Shown: in pieces, positions 9,165-18,246 of the stretch
How the letters are laid out: each line of letters opens with the position of its first letter
How positions within the stretch are numbered: the first letter of the stretch is position 1
Source: Williamwhitmania sp.
GTDB taxonomy: Bacteria; Bacteroidota; Bacteroidia; Bacteroidales; Williamwhitmaniaceae
DNA length: 32,490 nt
Assembly: GCA_035529935.1 (NCBI GenBank)
Contig: DATKVT010000126.1
Span: forward strand, 1 to 32,490
Reading direction: 5' to 3'
The notes under the pieces: model-generated
Told to the model about the DNA's origin: nothing
Database searches by the model: none
The model's input: the letters and a program-made list of their open reading frames with translations, nothing else
Position numbers and translations under genes: made by a program

Positions 9165-9505
9165 CTATTCTTGCTGCATTGCAAAAACCTTGTGGATTGT
9201 TGGTATTAGTAAAATGAAGCCTAAAGCGATTAGCATTGAAAGAAGAGGCACAAACCAGCGTAGCCAGTTATTATAGGGAATTCGAGCAATGGATGGCTCT
9301 CAAACCATTACCCCAAATGTTGGGGAGGCTAGGTTAGTAAAACCGCCTCCAATTTGGTAGGTTGTAAAGGTCGTTTGGCGTGAAATACTAAAAAGATCTG
9401 AGAGGAGAATTGAGACATTAACGGAGCGGTGAGTGCTGTGTTGGTTTAACCTGATACAATTGCTAAGTCCAGAAGGTTTTTGATAAAAATTATTCCATGA
9501 ACATC
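9165..9505 (-). pseudogene. C-terminal remnant of a YfcC/ArcD-type membrane transporter
   Basis: Reading the minus strand gives about 110 codons that match the C-terminus of YfcC-family carriers, but with two internal stops and one frame change. Pieces in order: SG-stop-TNTALTAPLMS (about 9413-9454; TAA at 9446-9448); after a frame change at about 9405-9415, LLSDLFSISRQ, TTYQIGGGFTNLASPT and FGVMV; then TGA at 9300-9302; then RIPYNNWLRWFVPL, a hydrophobic helix and a final TAG at 9165-9167. The SRQ...GGGFTNL-PT block and the [IL]-Y-x-x-W-L-x-W/F-x-x-P-L block are the conserved end of YfcC-like proteins. About three quarters of the usual 450-500 residues are missing, because hutI begins only about 150 bases beyond. 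So this is a truncated, decayed gene. The family normally moves amino acids or C4-dicarboxylates; the former substrate is unknown. Confidence 0.8.
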
Positions 9506-9658
9506 CTACTCAAAAACTACACTTAAACTTGAACTTTCGCACTTCAATTACTCTCATGGAGCGCCTTCCCTAATCATTTCCGCAAACGGTTGCTATATAG
9601 CATCAATTGATAACGATGAATTAGCTATTTTCGTCACCAATAAGAAATACGTAATGTT

Positions 9659-10918
9659 ATGAGGTTGTTGATTTTTAACATTAAGAAATTGGTGCAAGTT
9701 GAGGAGCAGCCTCGTATGCTTGTTGCCGGAAAGGATATGGCCATTTTGCCATCCATCGATAATGCCTTTTTGCTACTCAATGGTGAGCATATTGAAGACT
9801 TTGGGCCAATGGCCAAGCTGGATAAGCTAAGGAGCGAAGGTTTACAAATTGAAAAGGGTATCGACGCTACCGGCAGATTGGTGTTGCCTTCCTTTTGTGA
9901 TTCTCATACGCACTTGGTGTATGCAGGAAGCCGCGAGATTGAGTATGTTGATAAAATACGTGGATTATCCTATGAGGAGATTGCTAAGCGGGGAGGGGGC
10001 ATTCTGAATTCGGCAGCTCTGTTGCACAATACGGGAGAGGAGGAACTTTACATGGACGCCATGGAGCGCATTAGTGAAATTATCAGTTTGGGCACAGGTG
10101 CGGTGGAGATAAAGAGTGGCTATGGCCTTTCGGTAGAGGACGAGGTGAAGATGTTGAGGGTCATCCAGCGAATAAGAGAGACTTCTCCCATATTGGTAAA
10201 ATCCACTTTTCTTGGTGCGCATGCAGTGCCGGCGGAGTATAAAGGACGGCAAACAGAATATGTCGATCTTATTATCAACGAGATGCTACCTCTTATTGCA
10301 TCCGAAGAGTTGGCCGACTTTGTGGATGTGTTCTGTGATCAAGGTTTTTTTACCGTTGAAGAAACAGAACGCATTCTAATGGCTGCTATGAAGCATGGAC
10401 TTCGAGGGAAAATTCATGCCAACGAGCTCGCCAATTCTGGCGGTATTCAGGTTGGTGTAAAGTATGGAGCTCTCTCGGTCGATCACCTTGAGTTTACTGG
10501 TGACAAGGAGATTGCCGCTCTGCTCGGCTCGGAAACCATGCCAACATTACTTCCCGGTGCAGCCTTCTTCTTGGGCATGAAATACCCTCCTGCCCGTAAA
10601 ATGATTGACGCTGGATTGCCAGTTGCCTTGGCCTCCGATTATAATCCGGGATCGTCACCATCTGGAGACATGAAGTTTGTGATGTCGCTGGGGTGCATCA
10701 AAATGCGAATGACACCCGAGGAGGTTGTAAATGCAACTACGCTCAACTCAGCATACGCTATGGACCTTAGCGATGTTGTGGGAAGTATTGCACGAGGAAA
10801 AATTGCCAATTTCTTTATTACTAAGCCTATTCCTACGTTAGAATTTTTGCCATACGCCTACACTTCAAGGCTTGTGGATAAGGTTTTCCTTCGGGGCAAA
10901 CAGATAGAAAAACAGTAA
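9659..10918 (+). CDS. hutI: Imidazolonepropionase (HutI)
   Basis: HutI hydrolyses 4-imidazolone-5-propionate to N-formimino-L-glutamate, the third step of histidine degradation, in the cytoplasm. It is an amidohydrolase of 419 residues, the normal size. Visible are the N-terminal beta domain, the metal motif DSHTHLVYAGSR with His83 and His85, the YGLS segment, GKIHANEL with His253, DHLEFTG, and Asp327 in ASDYNPGSSPSG, a HutI signature. The ATG at 9659 is the natural start (MRLLIFNIKKL). The next gene starts 12 bases after the stop. HutH and HutU, which make its substrate, are not in the window. Confidence 0.97.
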   Translation: MRLLIFNIKKLVQVEEQPRMLVAGKDMAILPSIDNAFLLLNGEHIEDFGPMAKLDKLRSEGLQIEKGIDATGRLVLPSFCDSHTHLVYAGSREIEYVDKIRGLSYEEIAKRGGGILNSAALLHNTGEEELYMDAMERISEIISLGTGAVEIKSGYGLSVEDEVKMLRVIQRIRETSPILVKSTFLGAHAVPAEYKGRQTEYVDLIINEMLPLIASEELADFVDVFCDQGFFTVEETERILMAAMKHGLRGKIHANELANSGGIQVGVKYGALSVDHLEFTGDKEIAALLGSETMPTLLPGAAFFLGMKYPPARKMIDAGLPVALASDYNPGSSPSGDMKFVMSLGCIKMRMTPEEVVNATTLNSAYAMDLSDVVGSIARGKIANFFITKPIPTLEFLPYAYTSRLVDKVFLRGKQIEKQ

Positions 10919-10930
10919 AACCTACACCTT

Positions 10931-11653
10931 ATGAAAAGAATAGTTGGAATTCTGATTGCCATTTCACTGGCTGGATGTGCTGAGTTGAGTCAGCTGCCTT
11001 TATCACAATTGCCTAACGTTACAAGTAAGCCTGCTGCGCTAACCAACGACGAAATCATCCAAGGGTTGAAGGATGCACTGCGAGTTGGAGCTGAGCATTC
11101 GTCCGACATCGCTTCAAGGGTTGATGGCTTTTATAAGAACCCTCAGCTGTTTATTCCATTTCCGGATGATGCCATTAAGGTGAAGAATACGTTGGAGAAA
11201 ATTGGAATGACCAAGCAGGTGAATGACTTTGTGCTTTCGCTCAACAGGGCTGCTGAGGTGGCGGCTAAGAGTGCTGCTCCTATATTTATTCAGGCCATAC
11301 AAAACATGACCATACAGGATGCCCTTGGTATTCTAAAGGGGGGAGATAATGCAGCAACATCCTATCTGCGCGATAAAACTTACGACCAACTGAAGCTGAA
11401 GTTTAAGCCAATTGTTGCGCAGTCTATTAATAAGGTAGAGGTGACGAAGTATTGGAGTCCACTTGTATCGGCATACAATAAAACGACCTTTCTTTCTGGA
11501 AACGAGCATGTTAATCCTAACTTGGAGGAGTACATTACGGAAAGGGCTATAGATGGGCTATTCAAACTCATTGCCAAGGAGGAGCAATCAATTCGGAAAG
11601 ACCCAGCCGCCAGAGTGACGGACATTTTGAAAAAAGTTTTTGCAAACCAATAA
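10931..11653 (+). CDS. DUF4197 family lipoprotein
   Basis: A 240-residue predicted lipoprotein with a short signal peptide and lipobox ISLAGC (Cys16). The mature part is helical and fits the DUF4197 family: the region GLKDALRVGAEHSSD near the N-terminus, the repeated alpha-helical body, and YWSPLVSAYN with ITERAIDGLFKLIAKEE toward the end are typical. The function of the family is not known. What is notable is its position: it sits between hutI and ftcD with 12-base gaps on either side, so it is almost certainly cotranscribed with histidine-degradation enzymes although it is an envelope protein. It could be a passenger or could serve uptake; the sequence does not decide. Confidence 0.85.
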   Translation: MKRIVGILIAISLAGCAELSQLPLSQLPNVTSKPAALTNDEIIQGLKDALRVGAEHSSDIASRVDGFYKNPQLFIPFPDDAIKVKNTLEKIGMTKQVNDFVLSLNRAAEVAAKSAAPIFIQAIQNMTIQDALGILKGGDNAATSYLRDKTYDQLKLKFKPIVAQSINKVEVTKYWSPLVSAYNKTTFLSGNEHVNPNLEEYITERAIDGLFKLIAKEEQSIRKDPAARVTDILKKVFANQ

Positions 11654-11665
11654 CAATAAACGTAC

Positions 11666-13357
11666 ATGGAAAGGAAGTTGATTGAGTGCGTTCCTAACTT
11701 TTCAGAGGGGCGTGATATGACCATCATTAAGCAGATTACTAATGAAATAGAGGCGGTGGAGGGTGTTAAGCTCATTGACGTTGACCCTGGGCAAGCCACC
11801 AACCGCACAGTGGTAACCTTTGTTGGTACACCCGATGAGGTTGTTGAGGCTGCATTTCGAGCAGTAAAAAAAGCCGCTGAACTCATCGATATGACCAAGC
11901 ATAAGGGAGCTCACCCTCGGTTTGGTGCCACGGATGTGTGCCCATTGGTCCCCGTAGCTAACATAACTATGGACGAAACAGTGGAGTATGCGCACAAGTT
12001 AGCCAAGCGTATCGGGGAAGAGCTCCAGTTTCCGGTGTATTGCTACGAGAATGCAGCCTTTATGGAGAAACGAATGAACCTAGCCTACTGCCGTTCAGGG
12101 GAGTATGAGGGATTGGCCGAAAAGTTAGCAAAGCCTGAGTGGAAGCCCGATTTTGGTCCATCTAAATTTGTTGCTAAAACGGGTGCCATTGCTGTTGGTG
12201 CACGTAACTTCCTCATTGCCGTAAACTTCAACCTCAATACCACCTCCACTCGGCGTGCCAACGCCATTGCTTTTGATGTAAGGGAAAAGGGTCGACCTGT
12301 AAGAGAGGGAAATCCTTTTACTGGTAAAATTAAGCTTAACGACCAAGGGCAGGAGGTTTGGATTCCCGGCACTTTGGCAGGGACAAAGGCCATTGGCTGG
12401 TTTATTGATGAATACGGGATTGCTCAGGTTTCAATGAACATTACCAATATCGCCACAACTCCCTTGCACTTGGCCTTTGAGGAGGTCTCCCGCAAAGCTG
12501 CAGACCGCGGAATCAGGGTTACTGGAACCGAAATAGTTGGCGTAGTGCCGTTGAGTGCCCTTGTGGATGCCGGAAAATATTTTTTAAAGAAGCAGCATCG
12601 CTCCACCGGGATTTCCAATGAGGAGATTATAAAGATTGCTATTAAATCCATGGGGTTGGATGAGCTTTATCCATTCGATTCGAAAAAGAAGGTGATAGAG
12701 TACCTTATAATAGAGGGTTCCAAAAAGAAGTTGGTTGACATGGACCTTGTGGCCTTTGCCAACGAAACGGCATCGGAGTCTCCAGCGCCTGGTGGCGGAT
12801 CCATAGCTGCCTATATGGGGGCGATGGGTGCTGCTTTGGGAACAATGGTGGCCAACCTCTCCTCGCACAAGGTAGGTTGGGATGAGCGGTGGGAAGAATT
12901 TTCTGACTGGGCCGATAAAGGGAAATACTATATGGATCAGCTGCTTAGCTTAGTAGATGAGGATACTGTTGCCTTTAACCGCATTATGGATGCGCTTTCC
13001 TTACCCAAGAAAACGGAGGATGAAAAGTTGGCTCGTAAGCAAGCAATCCAAAATGCTACTCGCTATGCTATTGATGTGCCATTCAAGGTAATGCAGCTTT
13101 GCTACGGGTCAATGGAAGTTATGAAGGCTATGGCCGAATTTGGCAATCCAAACTCCGTTACCGATGCTGGTGTTGGAGCAATTGCTGCCCGATCTGGCGT
13201 TTATGGTGCTTTTTTGAACGTTAAAATCAACTCTGCAAGCCTTAATGACAAGGAATTTGTGGCAAAAGTGGTAGCCGATGGTCAAATTATTTTGGAAAAA
13301 TCGCAGGCCTTAGAATCCATAATATTGGATATTGTGAACAAAAAAATTACGATTTAA
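11666..13357 (+). CDS. ftcD: Bifunctional glutamate formimidoyltransferase / formimidoyl-THF cyclodeaminase
   Basis: This 563-residue fusion carries out the end of histidine degradation through folate. The N-terminal half (1 to about 300) is the formiminotransferase: it begins ERKLIECVPNFSEGRD and has the KHKGAHPRFGATDVCPLVP segment, where His83 corresponds to the catalytic histidine of the mammalian enzyme (His82). It moves the formimino group from formiminoglutamate to tetrahydrofolate. The C-terminal part (about 350-555) is the cyclodeaminase: ASESPAPGGGSIAAYMGAMGAALG is its signature, and it releases ammonia to give methenyl-THF. The full-length fusion is as in animals and many Bacteroidota. 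It lies 12 bases after the DUF4197 gene and closes the cluster; no clear terminator follows. Confidence 0.96.
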   Translation: MERKLIECVPNFSEGRDMTIIKQITNEIEAVEGVKLIDVDPGQATNRTVVTFVGTPDEVVEAAFRAVKKAAELIDMTKHKGAHPRFGATDVCPLVPVANITMDETVEYAHKLAKRIGEELQFPVYCYENAAFMEKRMNLAYCRSGEYEGLAEKLAKPEWKPDFGPSKFVAKTGAIAVGARNFLIAVNFNLNTTSTRRANAIAFDVREKGRPVREGNPFTGKIKLNDQGQEVWIPGTLAGTKAIGWFIDEYGIAQVSMNITNIATTPLHLAFEEVSRKAADRGIRVTGTEIVGVVPLSALVDAGKYFLKKQHRSTGISNEEIIKIAIKSMGLDELYPFDSKKKVIEYLIIEGSKKKLVDMDLVAFANETASESPAPGGGSIAAYMGAMGAALGTMVANLSSHKVGWDERWEEFSDWADKGKYYMDQLLSLVDEDTVAFNRIMDALSLPKKTEDEKLARKQAIQNATRYAIDVPFKVMQLCYGSMEVMKAMAEFGNPNSVTDAGVGAIAARSGVYGAFLNVKINSASLNDKEFVAKVVADGQIILEKSQALESIILDIVNKKITI

Positions 13358-13409
13358 ATATTTGATAAACAATGGTATGGAAAAAGGATGTTGGCACTTA
13401 TACCCTCAG

Positions 13410-13474
13410 GTAACAATTTGATAATGCTGCGAAAACATTGCTTCAGCTAAAAAAAATTAACAAAAAATTGTTAC
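13410..13474. repeat. 10-base inverted repeat upstream of susC
   Basis: GTAACAATTT (13410-13419) and AAATTGTTAC (13465-13474) are perfect inverted copies with 45 bases between. The right arm covers the candidate -33 element of the susC promoter, so it could be an operator for a dimeric regulator or could form a leader structure. Chance in AT-rich DNA cannot be excluded. Confidence 0.45.
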
Positions 13475-13498
13475 TGTGTTCTCATTTTGCTAAATTGG
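13468..13498 (+). promoter_or_regulatory. Candidate promoter of the susC-susD locus
   Basis: TTG at 13468-13470, a 20-base spacer, then TAAATTGG at 13491-13498, which matches the Bacteroidota -7 consensus TAnnTTTG at all but one position. The leader would be about 35 bases to the ATG at 13541. Confidence 0.4.
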
Positions 13499-13540
13499 TG
13501 CTGTTAAAAATTGCCTTATTATAAACCTAAAACTTAATCT

Positions 13541-16500
13541 ATGAAACGATTATCAGCTCTTCTTGTCCTGCTGATGCTTGTGGTTTCGTTTGCCCAAGCT
13601 CAGTCACGGCAGGTTACAGGAACGGTTACCAGTTCGGATGATGGATCGCCTTTAATTGGTGTGTCTATTCAGGTAAAAGGTACTGTTACCGGTGGTACTA
13701 CCGATTTAGATGGTAAATACAGCCTGAATGTTCCGGCAAACGGCACTTTGGTGTTTAGTTTTGTTGGATACAAGCCTCAAGAGGTACAGGTTGGAGAACG
13801 TTCAATTGTAAATGTTATTCTTGAATCTTCAGCTACCAAGATGGAGGAAGTTGTTGTTACAGCTATTGGTATCAAGCGTTCTGAGAAATCACTCGGATAT
13901 GCCGCTACTAGCGTTGGCAGCGATGATCTTTCCAAAGCACGTGATGCCAGTTTGATGGGATCACTTCAAGGAAAGGTTGCTGGAGTTACTATTTCATCTG
14001 GTGGTGGAACCCCTGGTGCTTCAACAAAGGTTATTCTTCGTGGCTATTCCTCAATAACTGGAAATAATAGCCCACTGTACATTGTTGACGGTTCTCCAAT
14101 CAATAACTCTCAGGCTGATAGGAATGGAGCAGACTTTGGTAATGGTGCAAACGTGGTTAACCCGGATGATGTAGCTTCTGTTACGATTCTTAAGGGTGCT
14201 TCTGCAACTGCTCTCTATGGATCTCGCGCTGCAAATGGGGTAATCATGATTACCACAAAAAGCGGTAAGAGTAACAAGGGTAAGAAAATTACCGTTGAAT
14301 ATTCTGGCAATGCAACATTCTCTACCCTTCTTAAGCTGCCTCAGATGCAGAATGAGTATGGTCAGGGTTGGGGCGGTGTATTCCAGTTTCAAGAAAATGG
14401 TTCTTGGGGTCCTAAATTTGATGGTAAAATTCGCCCATGGGGTGCTATTTACAACCATAGCCAGCAGATTAAACCATTTGTAGCTGAGCCTAACAATATT
14501 AAGGATTTTTATGACGTAGGAACTTCCTATACCCATTCTATTGGTTTGAGTGGTGGTAATGATGATTCTAATTTCTACCTGTCCTTTTCGAATACTTCTA
14601 CGGATGGTATTATTCCTGGCAATGCGGATACTTATGTAAGGAATAACGTTTCAGTAAAAGGGAGCACTAAAGCAAATAAGTTTACCATTGGTGGAAGTGT
14701 GAACTATGCTAAAACGCAGGGTAAAGTTCTATCAGATGGATATGGTGGAACAAGTGCTGCTTCAAACTTATATTCGGAGATTCTTCAGATACCTCGCGAT
14801 ATGAGTATTGTTGACTTTAAGGATTTGAATAATCCTTTTAATCAAGAAAACTGGTATTTTACCAACTATGCCTTTAATCCATACTATGCAATCTCTGCAA
14901 ATGGAAATAAACGAAATGAGGATAGGGTATTTGGTAATGTATCCTTAGATTACCAGTTCCTTCCTGAATTAAAGGGAACTGTTAGAATAGGTACTGACGT
15001 TGCAAATTCTCAGGAAAAGTCATGGGAGGCTGTTTTAAACTACGATCCCAATTCTTGGGCAAATGTCAATCCTGAGGGCACAAAGAAGGCACCAAACCCT
15101 GGTTACTATTCTGAGGATTTCCTTTTTAGAAGGGAACTTAATATTGATTACCTATTAACTTACCAAAAGGATATCACTCCATCAATAAATATCAATGTTC
15201 TTGGTGGGTATAATATTAACCAAAGGAACCTCAAGGAATTGTATAACGTTGCTAATTCGTTGGATATACCTGGATTCTACAATATTGCAAACACTGCAGA
15301 TCCTGTGACTGCAACTACGACTGAATCTATTCGTAGAATTTATGGGATTTTTGGTCAGGTAGACTTCGCTTATAAGAATTGGTGGTTTGTAACTGCAACA
15401 GCTAGAAACGACTACTCTTCTACATTGCCTAAAAACAATAGTTCGTTTTTTTACCCTGGTGTAAATACTGCAATTGTTCTCTCTGATGCAATTCCTGCCA
15501 TTCAGCCATATATTCCTTTTGCAAAGGTAAGGCTTAGCTGGGGTCGAACAGGTAATGATGCTGATCCATACCGGGTTAATTCAGTATTTGAACAGGCAAG
15601 TATATACAATCCTTATGGCTACATCAATATGCCAATTGGTGGTCTTAATGGTTACTTAGCAAGCAATACAATTGGTAACCCTAAATTGAAGCCTGAAATC
15701 TCAACAGAAAAGGAAATTGGTGTTGATTTTAGATTCCTTAAAAATAGAATTGGTATCGATTTTACTTACTATGATAAGAGTACTACCGACCAGATTTTAG
15801 ATGTTCCAACGGCTTCTTCTACTGGATATCAATATCAGACTAAGAATTTTGGTGAAGTTCAAAACAAGGGTATTGAGCTTATGCTAAACTTGGTTCCGAT
15901 AAAGACTACAAATTTTGAGTGGAATGCATCTGTTAGCTATAGCCGCAACAGAAATAAGGTAATTTCTTTGGCGCCTGGTCTGGACGAAGTTCTTTTGCGC
16001 TCTATCTATAGCATCGATTTTGTTGCTGTAGCAGGTCAACCTCTTGGCGTTTTCAAAGGTTACGTTAATGAATTAGACCCTCAAGGTCATATAGTAGTTG
16101 ATGCAAACGGTTATCCTAGGGCAAGTACCACCAAGGGTGTTCTTGGAAATGCGGAATCTAAATACACCATGGGTATCACCAATACCTTTACGTATAAAGA
16201 TTTCACATTGGGCTTTACCTTCGATATTAGAGAAGGGGGCTTAATGTATTCAGGAACCGCTGACTTACAGTATTTCGTTGGTAATGCACCTCAGACCACC
16301 TACAATGATCGTCAACCATGGATGGTACCTAATTCGGTATATGGAGTGCAGGCTGGTGATGGAACTTGGACTTACAGTGAAAACACCCACCCAATTAACT
16401 ATTCCAATGTTACCGACTACTACTATGCTACCAATAATAAAATGGCCGATAATATGCGCTTGATTCCTCGTTCTTACGTTAAGTTGAGGGAGGCAAATCT

Positions 16501-16720
16501 AACCTATACGGTGCCTAAAAAGTATTTGGGCAAGCTGCCATTAGGAAATTTGCAAGTTTCGGTGTATGGTAAGAATTTACTTGTATGGACTCCTGTTGGT
16601 AATAATTTTGTTGACCCTGAGGTTACCTCTTTCGGCAATGACTTAACTGGAGATCTTGGTGAATTCCGTACAAATCCAACACTTAGGTCATTTGGATTTA
16701 GCGTTAAAGCTACCTTTTAA
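13541..16720 (+). CDS. SusC/RagA-type TonB-dependent outer-membrane receptor
   Basis: A 1059-residue outer-membrane transporter. Order of parts: signal peptide (MKRLSALLVLLMLVVSFAQA), a carboxypeptidase-regulatory-like domain at about 23-105 (VTGTVTSSDDGSPLIGVSI, ending in FSFVGYKPQEV), a TonB-box-like EEVVVTAIGI at about 107-116, the plug (LQGKVAGVTI, LRGYSSITGNN, PLYIVDG, DDVASVTILKGASATALYGS, NGVIMITTKSG), and a long barrel ending in FGFSVKATF. There is no STN domain, so no anti-sigma signalling is expected. It works with the SusD lipoprotein that follows 19 bases after its stop, the SusD acting as lid over the barrel. The substrate cannot be read from the sequence; no glycan enzymes are nearby, while amino-acid catabolism genes are, which favours peptides. 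Confidence 0.96.
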   Translation: MKRLSALLVLLMLVVSFAQAQSRQVTGTVTSSDDGSPLIGVSIQVKGTVTGGTTDLDGKYSLNVPANGTLVFSFVGYKPQEVQVGERSIVNVILESSATKMEEVVVTAIGIKRSEKSLGYAATSVGSDDLSKARDASLMGSLQGKVAGVTISSGGGTPGASTKVILRGYSSITGNNSPLYIVDGSPINNSQADRNGADFGNGANVVNPDDVASVTILKGASATALYGSRAANGVIMITTKSGKSNKGKKITVEYSGNATFSTLLKLPQMQNEYGQGWGGVFQFQENGSWGPKFDGKIRPWGAIYNHSQQIKPFVAEPNNIKDFYDVGTSYTHSIGLSGGNDDSNFYLSFSNTSTDGIIPGNADTYVRNNVSVKGSTKANKFTIGGSVNYAKTQGKVLSDGYGGTSAASNLYSEILQIPRDMSIVDFKDLNNPFNQENWYFTNYAFNPYYAISANGNKRNEDRVFGNVSLDYQFLPELKGTVRIGTDVANSQEKSWEAVLNYDPNSWANVNPEGTKKAPNPGYYSEDFLFRRELNIDYLLTYQKDITPSININVLGGYNINQRNLKELYNVANSLDIPGFYNIANTADPVTATTTESIRRIYGIFGQVDFAYKNWWFVTATARNDYSSTLPKNNSSFFYPGVNTAIVLSDAIPAIQPYIPFAKVRLSWGRTGNDADPYRVNSVFEQASIYNPYGYINMPIGGLNGYLASNTIGNPKLKPEISTEKEIGVDFRFLKNRIGIDFTYYDKSTTDQILDVPTASSTGYQYQTKNFGEVQNKGIELMLNLVPIKTTNFEWNASVSYSRNRNKVISLAPGLDEVLLRSIYSIDFVAVAGQPLGVFKGYVNELDPQGHIVVDANGYPRASTTKGVLGNAESKYTMGITNTFTYKDFTLGFTFDIREGGLMYSGTADLQYFVGNAPQTTYNDRQPWMVPNSVYGVQAGDGTWTYSENTHPINYSNVTDYYYATNNKMADNMRLIPRSYVKLREANLTYTVPKKYLGKLPLGNLQVSVYGKNLLVWTPVGNNFVDPEVTSFGNDLTGDLGEFRTNPTLRSFGFSVKATF

Positions 16721-16739
16721 CCATTAAACTGTGATTCTT

Positions 16740-18230
16740 ATGAAAAATTTAGTAAAATATTTTGCTTTTCTTCTCATTCTTGCTCTTTTTGCGAGTTGTG
16801 GAAAGGATTGGTTGGATGTTAATACTGATCCAAACAATGCAGCATCAGCCAGTGCTGAAAATATACTCCCTGCTGCCGAGTTGAATTCTGGCATAGCTAT
16901 TGGAGGATACTACAATCTTTTAGGCCAAATTTGGAGCCAATACTATACTCAGAATTCGGGTTCGAACCAGTATAAGTATATTGATGCTTTAGGTCTAACA
17001 GCGAACAATTTTCAATTTCAGTATGGGCAACTGTATGCATCCTTACTTAATCTGAAGACTGTTGAGTCAGAGGCTGCGAAACAAGATAACTGGGCGTATT
17101 TTTTGATGGCTACCGTTGTTGAATGTTACGATTGGCAGGTTCTTGCTGACTTGTACGATGAAATTCCATTCAACGAAGCATTGCAGGGGGTAGCTAATCA
17201 GGCCCCACATTTTGACCCTGCTCAGCTAGTGTATGACTCCTTGATTACTAGGTTGGATTATGCTCTTGCTCAACCATTGAATGTTCTTACGGATGTTCAG
17301 AAAACAAAGGATTACTTCTTTGCCGCTGATATGGCACAGTGGGTTCGGTTTGCCAATACACTGAAGTTAAAAATCTACATGCGTCAGATGTACATTAGAC
17401 CCACTGTAGCCCAAGCGGGTATTCAGCAGCTTTATGCTGATGGAGCAAACTTCTTAACTTCTGATGCTAAGTTGGATATGTTTGAAAATGCCAAAGGTAA
17501 GGATAACCCACTTTATGAATTTGATCAGCGATTAAATACTACAACCAATTTGGCCATCAGCGCTACCATTTATAAGTATTTTCTATCTAATGCTGATCCT
17601 CGTCTAGCTAAATTGATTAATTCTGGTGGTGTAAATCCTCTTCCTCAGGGTGGTAATCAAATTCCGACAACCCTTATTGATAAGGTTATTACTGCAAAGT
17701 TAAATGTTACTGATCCGGTTTACTTTATTTCTGCAGCAGAATCTTATTTCTTGCAGGCAGAGGCAGTTGCAATGGGTTGGGGAACAGGTGACGATCAGGC
17801 TTTGTATAACTCAGGCGTTTTGGCTGCATTTAGTCGCTTTGGTTTAGATGGTTCTTCGTTTATTGCTCCAGGCGGTGCCTATGTGTATCATCCTGCTGGT
17901 AATTTTGAACAGAAACAGCATGATATTATCATGGCAAAGTGGGCTTCAATGGCTCGGGCTCAAGGTCTTGAATCCTATCTCGAAACCAATAGAACTCACT
18001 ATCCTATAAAATCTTCTTTAAACAGTAATAATTGGAATACTAATAACTTTGATCCAACCAATACTGATTATGTAAGTTGGACAGGTGGAGAGAGATTGTA
18101 TCCTTTGAATGGATCAACGGGTTATTTTCCACTTAGGTTGGTTTTTCCTGCTTCGGAAAGACTCAGCAATAGTAATACTCCTGCAGAGATTCCTTCTTCT
18201 GCTCACGTTTGGTGGGATGTTAAACCTTAA
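16740..18230 (+). CDS. SusD/RagB-type outer-membrane lipoprotein (SusD-like_2 group)
   Basis: A 496-residue surface lipoprotein that captures the substrate and forms the hinged lid of the SusC barrel. I take the ATG at 16740 as the start; the GTG at 16731 adds three residues that do not help the signal. The lipobox is LFASCGK (Cys20), followed by the typical WLDVNTDPNNA. The type of fold is shown by the helical TPR-like parts: YNLLGQIWSQYYTQNSG near the N-terminus, DWQVLADLYDEIPFNEALQG in the middle and YFLQAEAVAMGWG, plus the C-terminal RLYPLNGSTGYFPLRLVFPASE. It looks like the SusD-like_2 group. It is in one operon with the SusC upstream and two lipoproteins downstream. Confidence 0.94.
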   Translation: MKNLVKYFAFLLILALFASCGKDWLDVNTDPNNAASASAENILPAAELNSGIAIGGYYNLLGQIWSQYYTQNSGSNQYKYIDALGLTANNFQFQYGQLYASLLNLKTVESEAAKQDNWAYFLMATVVECYDWQVLADLYDEIPFNEALQGVANQAPHFDPAQLVYDSLITRLDYALAQPLNVLTDVQKTKDYFFAADMAQWVRFANTLKLKIYMRQMYIRPTVAQAGIQQLYADGANFLTSDAKLDMFENAKGKDNPLYEFDQRLNTTTNLAISATIYKYFLSNADPRLAKLINSGGVNPLPQGGNQIPTTLIDKVITAKLNVTDPVYFISAAESYFLQAEAVAMGWGTGDDQALYNSGVLAAFSRFGLDGSSFIAPGGAYVYHPAGNFEQKQHDIIMAKWASMARAQGLESYLETNRTHYPIKSSLNSNNWNTNNFDPTNTDYVSWTGGERLYPLNGSTGYFPLRLVFPASERLSNSNTPAEIPSSAHVWWDVKP

Positions 18231-18246
18231 TTAAACCTTAAGAACT

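Noticed and set aside
11380..11898. A 172-codon minus-strand frame across the end of the DUF4197 gene and the start of ftcD
   Set aside because: It overlaps two confidently assigned genes, spans their boundary and shows no domain; it is a shadow frame.
14051..14536. A 161-codon minus-strand frame inside susC
   Set aside because: It lies within the SusC plug coding region and has no recognisable domain or start context.
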